Assembly: GCA_964386635.1 (NCBI GenBank)
Contig: CAYLRO010000050.1
Span: forward strand, 1-16,872
DNA from: Sabulitectum sp964386635
GTDB taxonomy: Bacteria; Fermentibacterota; Fermentibacteria; Fermentibacterales; JCC-6
Length of the DNA: 16,872 nt
Direction of reading: 5' to 3'
Below are positions 7,624 to 15,497 of this stretch, piece by piece. Under the pieces are notes generated by a model. It searched no databases, was not told the origin of the DNA, and was given only the letters and a program-made list of their open reading frames with translations. Each line of letters begins with the position of its first letter. Within the stretch, counting starts at the first letter, position 1. Made by a program: the position numbers and the translations under genes.

Positions 7624-9951
7624 CTAACCTGTCCTTTGTGTTGCGTATACCTGCCCAAGCGATATTCCTCCGTCATTGGGCGGGACAAGACTATGGGTGT
7701 ACACTTCGATATTTCTCTTTTTCAACCTGGCCACAAGCCCTGTGGTAAAATACCTGTTCATCATGACACCGCCTGAAAGAACAACCGGCAGACTGTCTTC
7801 CTTCTCCAGGGCGAACTCAATCATCTCCAGAGCCGCGGAAATCATTGTGTTGTGGAATGCCGCGGCCCATCCAGGACCATCGTGCACAGCAGGGCAGGCT
7901 GTATGCAAAGCTTTAAAAACCGGGGCAAAATCAACTGTCAGAAGATCATGTGTTTTACTGCAGCTGTATCCAGGCTCCGGCAGCTCCCTGCTGCTGCATT
8001 TCACTGCAGCTGATTCAAGAAGTATTGCCGCCTGGCCCTGGTAACTGATCCTGTGGGGGCTGATTCCCGTTCCTGCGGAAAACGCGTCAAAAACTCTTCC
8101 GGCAGCGTGACTTCTGAATGAGTTGATTCCTCTTTCGTACTGAGTTTTCCATAAAGAAAGCTCGTACTCACTAACCCCCAGCCGTGATATCCATCTTGAA
8201 TCCACAGAGAGTCCCTGCTGCCAGAATCTGGTTATCAACTGAAGAGCAGGTCTGTACACCGCTGAATCTCCTCCGAGAAGATCAGTCGGTGCTATGGTCC
8301 CAAGCCGTTTCCACCCTTCTCTGTGGACATGCAACAGCTCTCCACCCCATATGGTTCCGTCAGGTCCCAGCCCTGTTCCGTCAAAGACAAGGGCGATGGC
8401 CTCTTGAAGCCGGTGTTCACACATCACCGACATGGCATGAGCATAATGGTGCTGTACTTCCACAACAGGAATACCCAGTTCCCCGGCAATTTTCCTTCCA
8501 TATCTTGATGAGTGCATGTCAGGATGGATGTCCACTGCAATAACCTCAGGTACTCTTCCGAAGTACTCCGGAAACTTCTCTGCCGCGAGCTCAAGCCCGT
8601 CCATGGCTTCCGGGGTTTCAAGATCACCGATGTGGGGAGATAAAACCGCCTCGTCATCAAATCCGAGACAGATGGTGTTCTTGAGTTCTGCTCCCATTGC
8701 CAGTACTGTTCTGCCCAGAGGCCGGGAAAGCATAATACTCTCCGGTGCATATCCCCGCGCCCTTCTCCAGAGCTGAACTTCGCCATCATTCACCACTGCA
8801 AGGGAATCATCATTCCGAAGATTTATACCCCTGTTGTGACACAGATAGAAGTCTGCTATCCCGTCCAGTCTGTTGAATGCTTCTCTGCTGGTTATGCAAA
8901 TCGGCTCGCCGCTGCGGTTTCCGCTGGTCATCACCAGAAAATCGAATGATTCAGTATCGTCTCTGCCGGTTTTTTCAGAGAGCAGGGCATGCAGAGGTGT
9001 AGTTGGAAGCATTACACCAAGGTTGCCCAGCCCGGGAGCAAGAATATCTCCCGGCAGGGTAGTCTCCGGTCTGGTTCTCAGAATCACAATAGGAGCTTCA
9101 GATGATTCAAGAAGCAATTCCTCAGTTTCTGAAACAAAACACTGCTTCTTAAGAACATCCATACTTCTTGCCATTACAGCAAAAGGTTTTGCAGGCCGGT
9201 TCTTTCGAAGACGAAGTTCTGTCAGCCCTTTTCTGGAAAAGGCATCAACAACAAGAAGAAAACCTCCAAGGCCCCTGACAGCCACAATTCTCTCCTCTGA
9301 TATTGCTTTCCTGGCTTCCTCCAGAGGATTATTCACCTGTATCACTGTCCCGCCGGGGCCTGCCCAGAAAAGACCGGGACCGCACACAGGACAAGCAATA
9401 CTTTCAGCATGGAAACGTCTGTCCAGAGGATCAGTATACTCTTTGCTGCACTGCCGGCAGAGAGGAAACTCCTTAAGCGCGGTGCGCTCCCTGTCGTATG
9501 GCATGGATTCAACAACTGTGTACCTGGGGCCGCAGTTCGTACAGGTTGTAAAAGGGTAACGGTAAAACCTGGAATCCGGATCAAAGATTTCGCGCCTGCA
9601 GTGAGAACACATGGCAAGATCAGCAGGAATGGAGATTCTCATGGACTGATCAGCAGCACTTTCAAGAATTCTGAATGTCCGGGCAACTTCATCAGGTTTA
9701 ATAACTGTTCTGCTTAGAATCTTAACTCCCTCCAGCCTTGCTTTTGGAGGGAGTTTTTCTTTAAGACAATTCAGTAATCTGTCTGCGACATCAGCAGGCC
9801 CGTCAATAACAAGGCGCACAGTACCTGACTGATTTCTCACCCAGCCGGTTAGCCCTGCATCTGCCATTACCCTGGCCATTGTGGGCCTGAAACCCACTCC
9901 CTGAAGAATTCCTCTGAGGTCGACTGTTAGTCGAATAAAGGGTTCTGTCAG
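7624..9951 (-). CDS. hypF: HypF, carbamoyltransferase for hydrogenase maturation, probable CTG start
   Basis: 775 residues if started at CTG 9951. HypF converts carbamoyl phosphate to carbamoyl-AMP and passes the carbamoyl to HypE. Domains in order: acylphosphatase (about 5-95, LRGILQGVGFRP with Arg22, and Asn40 in GWVRNQSGTV), two zinc fingers (Cys115, 118, 137, 140, 165, 168, 187, 190), a YrdC-like domain (KNRPAKPFAVMARSMD, SGNRSGEPI), and a Kae1-like domain (HHYAHAMSVMCEH, LVFDGTGLGPDGTIWGGELL, LSGGVMMNRYF). The first ATG/GTG/TTG in frame is GTG 9897, which would delete the first 18 residues, including the first acylphosphatase strand and half of the catalytic loop. The frame is open upstream to a TAA at 10018-10020 with no standard start. 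CTG 9951 overlaps the upstream stop (CTGA) and has AAGGAG 8 nt before it. The identity is certain; the start codon is inferred. Confidence 0.95.
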   Translation of the reverse strand: MTEPFIRLTVDLRGILQGVGFRPTMARVMADAGLTGWVRNQSGTVRLVIDGPADVADRLLNCLKEKLPPKARLEGVKILSRTVIKPDEVARTFRILESAADQSMRISIPADLAMCSHCRREIFDPDSRFYRYPFTTCTNCGPRYTVVESMPYDRERTALKEFPLCRQCSKEYTDPLDRRFHAESIACPVCGPGLFWAGPGGTVIQVNNPLEEARKAISEERIVAVRGLGGFLLVVDAFSRKGLTELRLRKNRPAKPFAVMARSMDVLKKQCFVSETEELLLESSEAPIVILRTRPETTLPGDILAPGLGNLGVMLPTTPLHALLSEKTGRDDTESFDFLVMTSGNRSGEPICITSREAFNRLDGIADFYLCHNRGINLRNDDSLAVVNDGEVQLWRRARGYAPESIMLSRPLGRTVLAMGAELKNTICLGFDDEAVLSPHIGDLETPEAMDGLELAAEKFPEYFGRVPEVIAVDIHPDMHSSRYGRKIAGELGIPVVEVQHHYAHAMSVMCEHRLQEAIALVFDGTGLGPDGTIWGGELLHVHREGWKRLGTIAPTDLLGGDSAVYRPALQLITRFWQQGLSVDSRWISRLGVSEYELSLWKTQYERGINSFRSHAAGRVFDAFSAGTGISPHRISYQGQAAILLESAAVKCSSRELPEPGYSCSKTHDLLTVDFAPVFKALHTACPAVHDGPGWAAAFHNTMISAALEMIEFALEKEDSLPVVLSGGVMMNRYFTTGLVARLKKRNIEVYTHSLVPPNDGGISLGQVYATQRTG

Positions 9952-10325
9952 AGTCCAAGCTCCTTTTTCAGTGTCTTCTCCAGAACATCTCGCTTTATCG
10001 GTTTCTGGAATACTCCGTTAAGCGAAAGGTCAGCGTAGTTGGTATTGTTTCTGAGAGCATCTCCAACGGAACTGAGAAGGTACACAGGTACAGTACATCC
10101 TGCAAGTTTCAGGTCACGGGCAAGTCCCGTGCCGGAATCCACTTCCTCCATCATCAGGTCGGCGATGATGAGATCAGGACTCTCTGACTTGAATTTTTTA
10201 AGTCCTTCTTCTGCACTGGATGCACAAACAGCTGTGCAGCCGAGACTCTCGATGAGAATCTGTATTGCGTCCAGCATGTCAGAATCGTCATCCACGCAAA
10301 GAACTACGTTTTTTCCATCTTTCAT
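9948..10325 (-). CDS. Stand-alone response-regulator receiver domain protein
   Basis: 125 residues consisting only of a CheY-like receiver domain, without a DNA-binding or enzyme output domain. The acidic pocket is VDDDSD (Asp11-13), the phosphoacceptor is Asp56 in LIIADLMM, the switch Ser/Thr is Ser85 or Ser86 in YLLSSVGD, and the conserved Lys is Lys108 in FQKPIKRD, so all catalytic residues are present. ATG 10325 overlaps the endopeptidase stop by four bases (ATGA), and its stop overlaps the predicted hypF CTG, so it is translated as part of the hydrogenase operon. No histidine kinase is in the window. A receiver-only protein could act by protein contact in phosphorelay, chemotaxis-like or enzyme control. 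Its role in hydrogenase biology is unknown. Confidence 0.93.
   Translation of the reverse strand: MKDGKNVVLCVDDDSDMLDAIQILIESLGCTAVCASSAEEGLKKFKSESPDLIIADLMMEEVDSGTGLARDLKLAGCTVPVYLLSSVGDALRNNTNYADLSLNGVFQKPIKRDVLEKTLKKELGL
9960..9965 (-). promoter_or_regulatory. Shine-Dalgarno that points to a CTG start for hypF
   Basis: AAGGAG reads on the minus strand inside the end of the receiver gene, with exactly 8 nt before CTG 9951-9949. It is one of the best SD matches in the operon and has no other start codon at usable distance. Confidence 0.6.
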
Positions 10326-10864
10326 GACTTGTCCTCACTTCGATATGTACACTCAAAGGGCACATTTTCATTCCGATTTTCTATTGGTAACCCATTGGTA
10401 TACCGTGAAAGATCGCCGTCTGCAAGGGCCTTTTTCAGAAAAGCAAGGGCTTCGTTCAGATTTTCTTCAGCCTTCGGCGACAGTCTTTCTCCGAATTCAT
10501 TGAACTCATATCCTCTGATGCCGAGAATAAAGGCCTCAGCCTTGCTGAACAGCAGATCCTCTGCCATTGCCACAAGAGCTTCAGCGCTGATGCTGTGAGA
10601 AGAAAAGCTCATGTGAGCTTTTGGTATGACCCGCTGAAAGCTGAAAGGCTCTGGCCCCGACACATCGGCATCAACGAACACCACGTAATCATGCTCGGCA
10701 ATAACAGCTGCATCCTCAACGGACAGCTGATAATTTGAATCAGCTGTAACTCCCTGGAGCTTCATCTTTTCAAGCTCGCCGGCAAATATCGGACCCAGGC
10801 CGTCATCAAGACGGCCTGGATTTCCATATCCGAAAACAAGAACTTTCTTCCCGTTTCCGGTCAT
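10322..10864 (-). CDS. hoxW: Hydrogenase maturation endopeptidase (HoxW/HybD family)
   Basis: 180 residues. This family clips the C-terminal tail of the [NiFe] large subunit once nickel is inserted. The signature GYGNPGRLDDGLGP lies at 12-25, FVDAD at 63-67 and SSHSIS at 88-93. The nickel-sensing acidic and histidine residues are likely Asp20, Asp65 and His90, by analogy with Glu16, Asp62 and His93 of E. coli HybD. It is somewhat longer than typical family members because of a polar C-terminal tail of about 30 residues. ATG 10864 overlaps the hoxH stop by one base (TGATG). HoxH, directly upstream, has a cleavable tail and is the expected substrate. The symbol rests on the position next to hoxH. 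Confidence 0.93.
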   Translation of the reverse strand: MTGNGKKVLVFGYGNPGRLDDGLGPIFAGELEKMKLQGVTADSNYQLSVEDAAVIAEHDYVVFVDADVSGPEPFSFQRVIPKAHMSFSSHSISAEALVAMAEDLLFSKAEAFILGIRGYEFNEFGERLSPKAEENLNEALAFLKKALADGDLSRYTNGLPIENRNENVPFECTYRSEDKS

Positions 10865-12294
10865 CAGGTAGATCTCTTTGACACAGTCTGTCCGGAATGA
10901 TCCACAACACTCACTGTAAGAGGCATCTTACCCATTGCATGAGTAGCACAGGAGAGACATGGATCGTATGCCCTGATGGCCACTTCAACATGATTGAGAA
11001 GCCCTTCAGTTATCTCGGTTCCGGAGAGATACTTCTTTGCCACACCCTCAACAGCAAGGTTCATGGGAACATTGTTACTGGTGGTGGAGACAATAAGGTT
11101 GCACATTGTAACCTGATCATCCTCGTTGACCTTGTAATGGTGGAAAAGCGTTCCTCTTGGTGCTTCAATAAGACCTACACCCTCTGAGCGTCTTTCTCCC
11201 TTCACAACAAGGTCCTCGCCCTGGAGATCCTTATCGTTGAGAAGATCTCTGATCTTCTCAGCAGAGTGAAGGATCTCGATCATTCTCGCCCAGTGATAGG
11301 CCATTGAGATATTGTTGGGCTTACCATTTGTTACAGCCATGAACTCCTGACGGGCAAGTTCAGCCTCGGGAGTATCGATAAAGTCAGCTGTGTTGATCCT
11401 GGCAAGAGGACCCACCCGGTACCAGCCTTTGTCCGTACCAAGTTCCTTAACGAACGGGAACTTCATGTAAGACCAGTCCCGCACCTCTTCCGCAATTATG
11501 TCTGAGTAATTCTGGTAATTGAAGTGATCGATAACTTTGTTACCCTGTGAATCGATCATTCTGATTCCGCCATCATAAAGATCCATGGCACCATCTTCTC
11601 TGATAAGAGAAAGATGGTTTGAATCAAATGAACCAAAATCCGCCAGTTCCCCGAGATGCTCAATGGTGTAGTCTTTCGCAATCTTCAAGGCACCGCGGGA
11701 CCATTCGATCTGCTGATCAATATCCTTCAGCAGTGAATCGCGTTCCGCTATTGAAAGGTTCTTGTTGATTCCGCCGGGAATAGCACCTGTACCATGGATT
11801 TTTTTACCTGCGGTAACCTTGATTATCTCCTGGCCGAACTTGCGCATCATAACTCCCTGTACTGCAAGTTCAGGGAATTCCTTTATAACACCGATTACGT
11901 TCCTGACAGCAGGATCGGCATCGAAACCGAAGAGCAGGTCAGGAGAGACCAGGTGGAAGAAGTGAAGCGCATGGGACTGATAAGTCTGGCCATAGTGCAT
12001 CAGTCTACGCATTTTCTCCGCTGTGGGAGTAAGCTGATCCGCACCGACTATCACATCCATAGCCTTGGCTGCTGCAAGATGGTGAGACACCGGGCAAATT
12101 CCACAGAGGCGCTGAACGGTAACCGGAACCTCCCAGTAGGGCCGTCCCTGAATGAACCGTTCGAACCCGCGGAACTCCACAATATGCAGACGGGCTCTTG
12201 TTACCTGTCCGTCTTCATCCAGAAGAATGGTGACCTTACCATGTCCTTCGACTCTGGTCACTGGCTCAATGACAACCTTGTTAGTTGAACCCAA
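10864..12294 (-). CDS. hoxH: HoxH, catalytic large subunit of the bidirectional [NiFe] hydrogenase
   Basis: 476 residues from TTG 12294. It carries the Ni-Fe(CN)2CO active site. The N-terminal motif RLCGICPVSHHLA gives Cys64 and Cys67, and the C-terminal motif DPCLSCATH gives Cys446 and Cys449. After that His, a 24-residue tail (starting AMGKMPL) remains for endopeptidase removal. The opening EPVTRVEGHGKV is typical of group 3 large subunits. The upstream ATG at 12312 overlaps the hoxY stop (TGATG) but has no SD, and its next codons themselves form AAGGAGG. That SD is 6 nt before TTG 12294, so TTG is preferred; using ATG would add six residues (MLRRIT) before the Leu/Met encoded at 12294. Confidence 0.96.
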   Translation of the reverse strand: MGSTNKVVIEPVTRVEGHGKVTILLDEDGQVTRARLHIVEFRGFERFIQGRPYWEVPVTVQRLCGICPVSHHLAAAKAMDVIVGADQLTPTAEKMRRLMHYGQTYQSHALHFFHLVSPDLLFGFDADPAVRNVIGVIKEFPELAVQGVMMRKFGQEIIKVTAGKKIHGTGAIPGGINKNLSIAERDSLLKDIDQQIEWSRGALKIAKDYTIEHLGELADFGSFDSNHLSLIREDGAMDLYDGGIRMIDSQGNKVIDHFNYQNYSDIIAEEVRDWSYMKFPFVKELGTDKGWYRVGPLARINTADFIDTPEAELARQEFMAVTNGKPNNISMAYHWARMIEILHSAEKIRDLLNDKDLQGEDLVVKGERRSEGVGLIEAPRGTLFHHYKVNEDDQVTMCNLIVSTTSNNVPMNLAVEGVAKKYLSGTEITEGLLNHVEVAIRAYDPCLSCATHAMGKMPLTVSVVDHSGQTVSKRST

Positions 12295-12300
12295 GGTGAT

Positions 12301-12307
12301 CCTCCTT
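12301..12307 (-). promoter_or_regulatory. Shine-Dalgarno deciding the hoxH start
   Basis: AAGGAGG, a near-perfect anti-SD complement, is followed by 6 nt and TTG 12294-12292. If translation began at ATG 12312, this SD would instead encode Arg-Arg near the N-terminus. Confidence 0.6.
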
Positions 12308-12311
12308 AACA

Positions 12312-12857
12312 TCAGTCATATTTGATGACTTCATAGGGAAGGTCCATTGGCTTGTTCTCAAGCAATGCGACCAGTGCCTGCCACAATAGGTCTGCGTTTG
12401 GAGGGCAGCCGGGCAGATGATAGTCCATTTTAACAACTTCGTGGCAGGGATAGACCTTGTCCAGTATCAGAGGAAGTTCCTTGTCACCGGGGATCTTGCC
12501 AGTGGGGTTGTAAACGGTGGGGCCGTTAAGATATGCCTCATCCAGGCATTCCTTCAGGGGAATGTTGTTGCGCATGGCAGGAATACCTCCCATGATGGCA
12601 CATTCACCTACAGAGATCAGTATGTCGCAGTTCTCACGAAAATACTGAAGATTATGAACATTTTCCTCGTTGCAGCATCCGCCTTCAATGAGACCAACTG
12701 CACAACGGCCTGTGAATTTTTTGATGTCGTCCACAGGAGATTTGTCGAAATCCACAAGATCGACCAGAGTCAGGATACGGTCATCAATGTCCAGAAGAGA
12801 CATATGACATCCGAAGCATCCGGCAAGCGATGCGGTAGCTATTTTGGGTTTTGCCAT
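12312..12857 (-). CDS. hoxY: HoxY, small subunit of the bidirectional [NiFe] hydrogenase
   Basis: 181 residues, the usual short length of HoxY, which carries only the proximal [4Fe-4S] cluster. Candidate ligands are Cys14 and Cys17 in LAGCFGCHMSLLDID, Cys61/Cys62 in EGGCCNEENV, Cys86 in VGECAIMGGIPAMRN and Cys151 in LPGCPPNADLLW. It passes electrons between HoxH and HoxU. There is no Tat signal, so it is cytoplasmic. The frame is open to 13001, but that segment overlaps hoxU and resembles no small-subunit sequence. ATG 12857 follows GAGG by 8 nt and lies 16 nt after the hoxU stop, so it is chosen. The 3' end overlaps the hoxH region. Confidence 0.96.
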   Translation of the reverse strand: MAKPKIATASLAGCFGCHMSLLDIDDRILTLVDLVDFDKSPVDDIKKFTGRCAVGLIEGGCCNEENVHNLQYFRENCDILISVGECAIMGGIPAMRNNIPLKECLDEAYLNGPTVYNPTGKIPGDKELPLILDKVYPCHEVVKMDYHLPGCPPNADLLWQALVALLENKPMDLPYEVIKYD

Positions 12858-12873
12858 ATCTATAACCTCGACC

Positions 12874-13590
12874 TTACTTGGCTTCAGCTTTACGGGCTTC
12901 AATATCTGACCCGATAGGCTGGGTGTCATATTTACGTTTTCCAATAGGTACGGCATAACCGACACCCTTTGTAAGAATTGCTCCCACTGGACAATTCTCA
13001 ATGGCCTTGTCAGTCACGGAAACATCGGTAGCCGAAAGATCCGTGTCAGAATTGAAAGCAACTCTCTTGTGTATTCCACGTCCAACGAACTGGAAAACAT
13101 TCTTGCCGTCAAGTTCCTTTGAGGATCGAACACACCTTCCACAGAGAATACATCGGTTGTGATCGATGTAGATATCAGGATGACTGGCATCCACATCATG
13201 CTCGTTGAACATGTAAGGATACTTAGGTGCCAGCATGCCCAGCCTGTAACCGAGAGCCTGAAGCTCACAGTTTCCACTCTTCTCACAGAATGGACAGTAG
13301 TGATTGCCCTCTACAAACAGCATCTCCACAATATTAACACGAACCTGGCGCAGTTGTTCCGTATCGTTCTCAACAGACATTCCAGGTGCAACAGGTTGAG
13401 TACAGGCAGCCTGGGGTCTGTCATTTACCATCACCGTGCAGACACGGCAGCTTCCGAATGGAAGCAGATCTTTGTGCGCACAAAGACGGGGAATGTAAAT
13501 TCCGGCGTCATCAGCAGCCTGCATGATGGTCTGACCAGGGGTTGCTTCAACCTCGACTCCATCGATGGTGAACTTTATTTTCTCTTTCAT
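12874..13590 (-). CDS. hoxU: HoxU, Fe-S diaphorase subunit
   Basis: 238 residues, homologous to the N-terminal part of complex I NuoG. It wires HoxF to HoxY. The plant-type [2Fe-2S] domain has Cys37, 48, 51 and 63 (LCAHKDLLPFGSCRVC and AACTQP). The His-Cys cluster motif is HYCPFCEKSGNCELQ (His97, Cys99, Cys102, Cys108). A ferredoxin-like [4Fe-4S] site has CILCGRC (147-153) and Cys200 in ENCPVGAI. ATG 13590 is preceded by AGGGGA at 4 nt and lies 12 nt after the hoxF stop. Confidence 0.96.
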   Translation of the reverse strand: MKEKIKFTIDGVEVEATPGQTIMQAADDAGIYIPRLCAHKDLLPFGSCRVCTVMVNDRPQAACTQPVAPGMSVENDTEQLRQVRVNIVEMLFVEGNHYCPFCEKSGNCELQALGYRLGMLAPKYPYMFNEHDVDASHPDIYIDHNRCILCGRCVRSSKELDGKNVFQFVGRGIHKRVAFNSDTDLSATDVSVTDKAIENCPVGAILTKGVGYAVPIGKRKYDTQPIGSDIEARKAEAK

Positions 13591-13602
13591 TTTATCCCCT
13601 TT

Positions 13603-15420
13603 TCAGTCAGCATAGATCACGGACTTGCGTCCCTGAAGTTCTTCACCAGCGGCCAGCGCCTTGTGAATGTCAAAGGTGCGCTGCTTGCCGTCACTGTTTT
13701 CCCTGACCAGTTTCTCATACTCACCCCGGAAGTTCTTCAGAGATGAAAGAATGGGATTCGGGGACGTCTGTCCAAGACCGCAACGACTTGCAAGTGCCAC
13801 TGTATTACCCAGCTGTTCAAGATAGTCGAGATCCTCAGGGGTGCCTTCACCTCTGATGATTACTTCAAGACGTTCCTTCAACAGTTCATTGCCGGCACGG
13901 CATGGAGTGCAGTAACCGCAACTCTCCTCGCAGAAGAACTCCATGAATTCATGTGCTATCTCAAGAGGATTGTGCTTCTGGCTGAATATCATTACAGAAC
14001 CACCGGTAGCTATGTCGTCGTAGCAGATGGTCCGTTTGAACTCGTTCTGCCCGATAAGCTGACCTGATGGACCGCCGATCTGGACTGAGTATGGATTCTC
14101 TGCACCGGCCTTCTCCAGCATATCGCTTACAGTGATACCGAATGGAAGTTCGTAAACACCGGGTCTTGTGCAGTCCCCGGATATACTCAGGAGCTTGGTT
14201 CCTGTAGAGCCTGTAGAGCCCATTTCAGCGAACCAGCCGGCTCCCTTGTCGAGAATCTGTGCAACACAGCAGAAAGTCTCCACATTGTTCACCGATGTGG
14301 GAAGCGCCAGATAACCCTTCTGAGCCGGGAAAGGAGGTCTGTTCTTAGGGTCTCCTCTCAGGCCCTCGCAAGAGCTGATGAGAGCTGTCTCCTCACCGCA
14401 GATATAGGCTCCTGCACCCATCTGTATTCTGATATCGAAGTCGAAACCGGCTTTGCCCAGAATGTTTTTACCGAGCAGTTCAGCCTGGCGACGTTCAGCA
14501 AGAACATTCTCCAGGAAAGGCCTCAGATAAGCATACTCGCCTCTCAGGTACAGAACACCGTACTGGGCGCCTATGGCGTATCCGGCGATTGTCATTCCCT
14601 CAAACATGAGGTCAGGTCTTTCAGTGAGAATGACTCTGTCTTTAAAAGTTCCAGGCTCACCTTCATCTGCATTGCAGATAACAACTTTTTCTTCCCCGTC
14701 AGCTCCCCGCGTAAACTCCCATTTCATACCGGTAGGGAATCCAGCTCCTCCACGCCCGCGAAGACGGGCAGTCTTGACATCCTTGATCACCTCTACTGCA
14801 GACATGGCCAGAGCCCTATGAAGGGCCTTGCCAGTCTCAAGCTCGGCAAAGATCACCGGGCCTCTTTCACGGATATTGTTTGACACCATTGAGTTTACAA
14901 GAGGATCAGCGTTATTTCCGTCTCCCAGCAAATGTGTAAGACGATTTTCATCCCCGTTCTCCCTTAGAGACCGGATGATCTCTCTGGCAGAGTCACTTGA
15001 GAGTCTGGTCATCATCTTGTCATTCACCAGTGCCGCAGGTGCCTGATCGCACATACCGATACAGGGTGTCCACTCAAGAGTGAATTTTCCGTCAGCAGTT
15101 GATTCACCGAATTCTATGCCGAGTTCTTCTCTGAATGCATCAGCAACCTTGTCAGAACCATGCATCTTGTCGATGATATCGTTACACAGGCGAATAACGA
15201 ATGTGCCTTTCCTTTTCTCGGAAAGGAAGGAATAGAAGGAGACAACACTCTCCACTTCCACCCTGTGAGAATCCACAGCATCCGCGATTATGTCCATCGC
15301 TTCGCCGGAAACCTGACCAAAACACTGCTGAACTTCACGGACGATATCCATCATCCGCGTATGATCACCAGCATAGAGATCACAGATTTCCCTTACGGTT
15401 TTTCCCAGGTTCTCTGCCAT
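13603..15420 (-). CDS. hoxF: HoxF, NAD(H)/FMN diaphorase subunit with N-terminal NuoE/HoxE-like domain
   Basis: 605 residues. It is the site of NAD+/NADH exchange in the hydrogenase. Residues about 1-155 are a thioredoxin-like NuoE/HoxE domain, with Cys79 in VIRLCNDIID and Cys120/Cys124 in WTPCIGMCDQAPA. The cysteine normally four residues after the first is Asp84 here. Residues about 190-600 are the NuoF-like part: GRGGAGFPTGMKW (NADH/FMN loop, about 221-233), NADEGEPGTFKDR (about 248-260), GAYICGEETAL, and a C-terminal [4Fe-4S] site with ESCGYCTPCRAG (about 495-506) plus a later Cys in SRCGLGQ. ATG 15420 has GAGGT about 6 nt upstream. This is the first clear gene of the operon; no separate hoxE is present because its domain is fused here. 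Confidence 0.96.
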   Translation of the reverse strand: MAENLGKTVREICDLYAGDHTRMMDIVREVQQCFGQVSGEAMDIIADAVDSHRVEVESVVSFYSFLSEKRKGTFVIRLCNDIIDKMHGSDKVADAFREELGIEFGESTADGKFTLEWTPCIGMCDQAPAALVNDKMMTRLSSDSAREIIRSLRENGDENRLTHLLGDGNNADPLVNSMVSNNIRERGPVIFAELETGKALHRALAMSAVEVIKDVKTARLRGRGGAGFPTGMKWEFTRGADGEEKVVICNADEGEPGTFKDRVILTERPDLMFEGMTIAGYAIGAQYGVLYLRGEYAYLRPFLENVLAERRQAELLGKNILGKAGFDFDIRIQMGAGAYICGEETALISSCEGLRGDPKNRPPFPAQKGYLALPTSVNNVETFCCVAQILDKGAGWFAEMGSTGSTGTKLLSISGDCTRPGVYELPFGITVSDMLEKAGAENPYSVQIGGPSGQLIGQNEFKRTICYDDIATGGSVMIFSQKHNPLEIAHEFMEFFCEESCGYCTPCRAGNELLKERLEVIIRGEGTPEDLDYLEQLGNTVALASRCGLGQTSPNPILSSLKNFRGEYEKLVRENSDGKQRTFDIHKALAAGEELQGRKSVIYAD

Positions 15421-15428
15421 TAACTACC

Positions 15429-15497
15429 TCACTTCTTTTTCATGAGCATCGATACTGCCATTTCTGTTTCATTTTCCAAGTTACTTCCTTTTGACAT
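15429..15497 (-). CDS. Possible 22-codon leader ORF upstream of hoxF
   Basis: ATG 15497 to TGA 15429 encodes MSKGSNLENETEMAVSMLMK plus two Lys. It ends 8 nt before the hoxF ATG, and its stop overlaps the hoxF SD (GTGAGG), the kind of spacing seen within this operon. AGGG lies 3 nt before its ATG, which is close. The same frame stays open upstream to 15584 for 29 further codons without a standard start, giving sequence such as GVELGGQVVRASLKPQDYPE. It could be a small gene, a translational leader, a remnant of a longer gene or chance. It resembles no family I recognise. Confidence 0.25.
   Translation of the reverse strand: MSKGSNLENETEMAVSMLMKKK

Noticed and set aside
8873..9559. 228-codon plus-strand open frame opposite hypF
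   Set aside because: It is a mirror of a strongly conserved coding sequence, has low-complexity Ser/Arg-rich composition and no family motif, so it is an antisense shadow.
12858..13001. 48-residue N-terminal extension of HoxY
   Set aside because: It overlaps hoxU in another frame and lacks Tat or Fe-S features; the SD-backed ATG at 12857 gives the normal HoxY start.
14200..14222. 9-nt tandem repeat in hoxF giving Gly-Ser-Thr-Gly-Ser-Thr
   Set aside because: It is in frame and the protein has normal length and motifs around it; a two-copy repeat this short is not informative.
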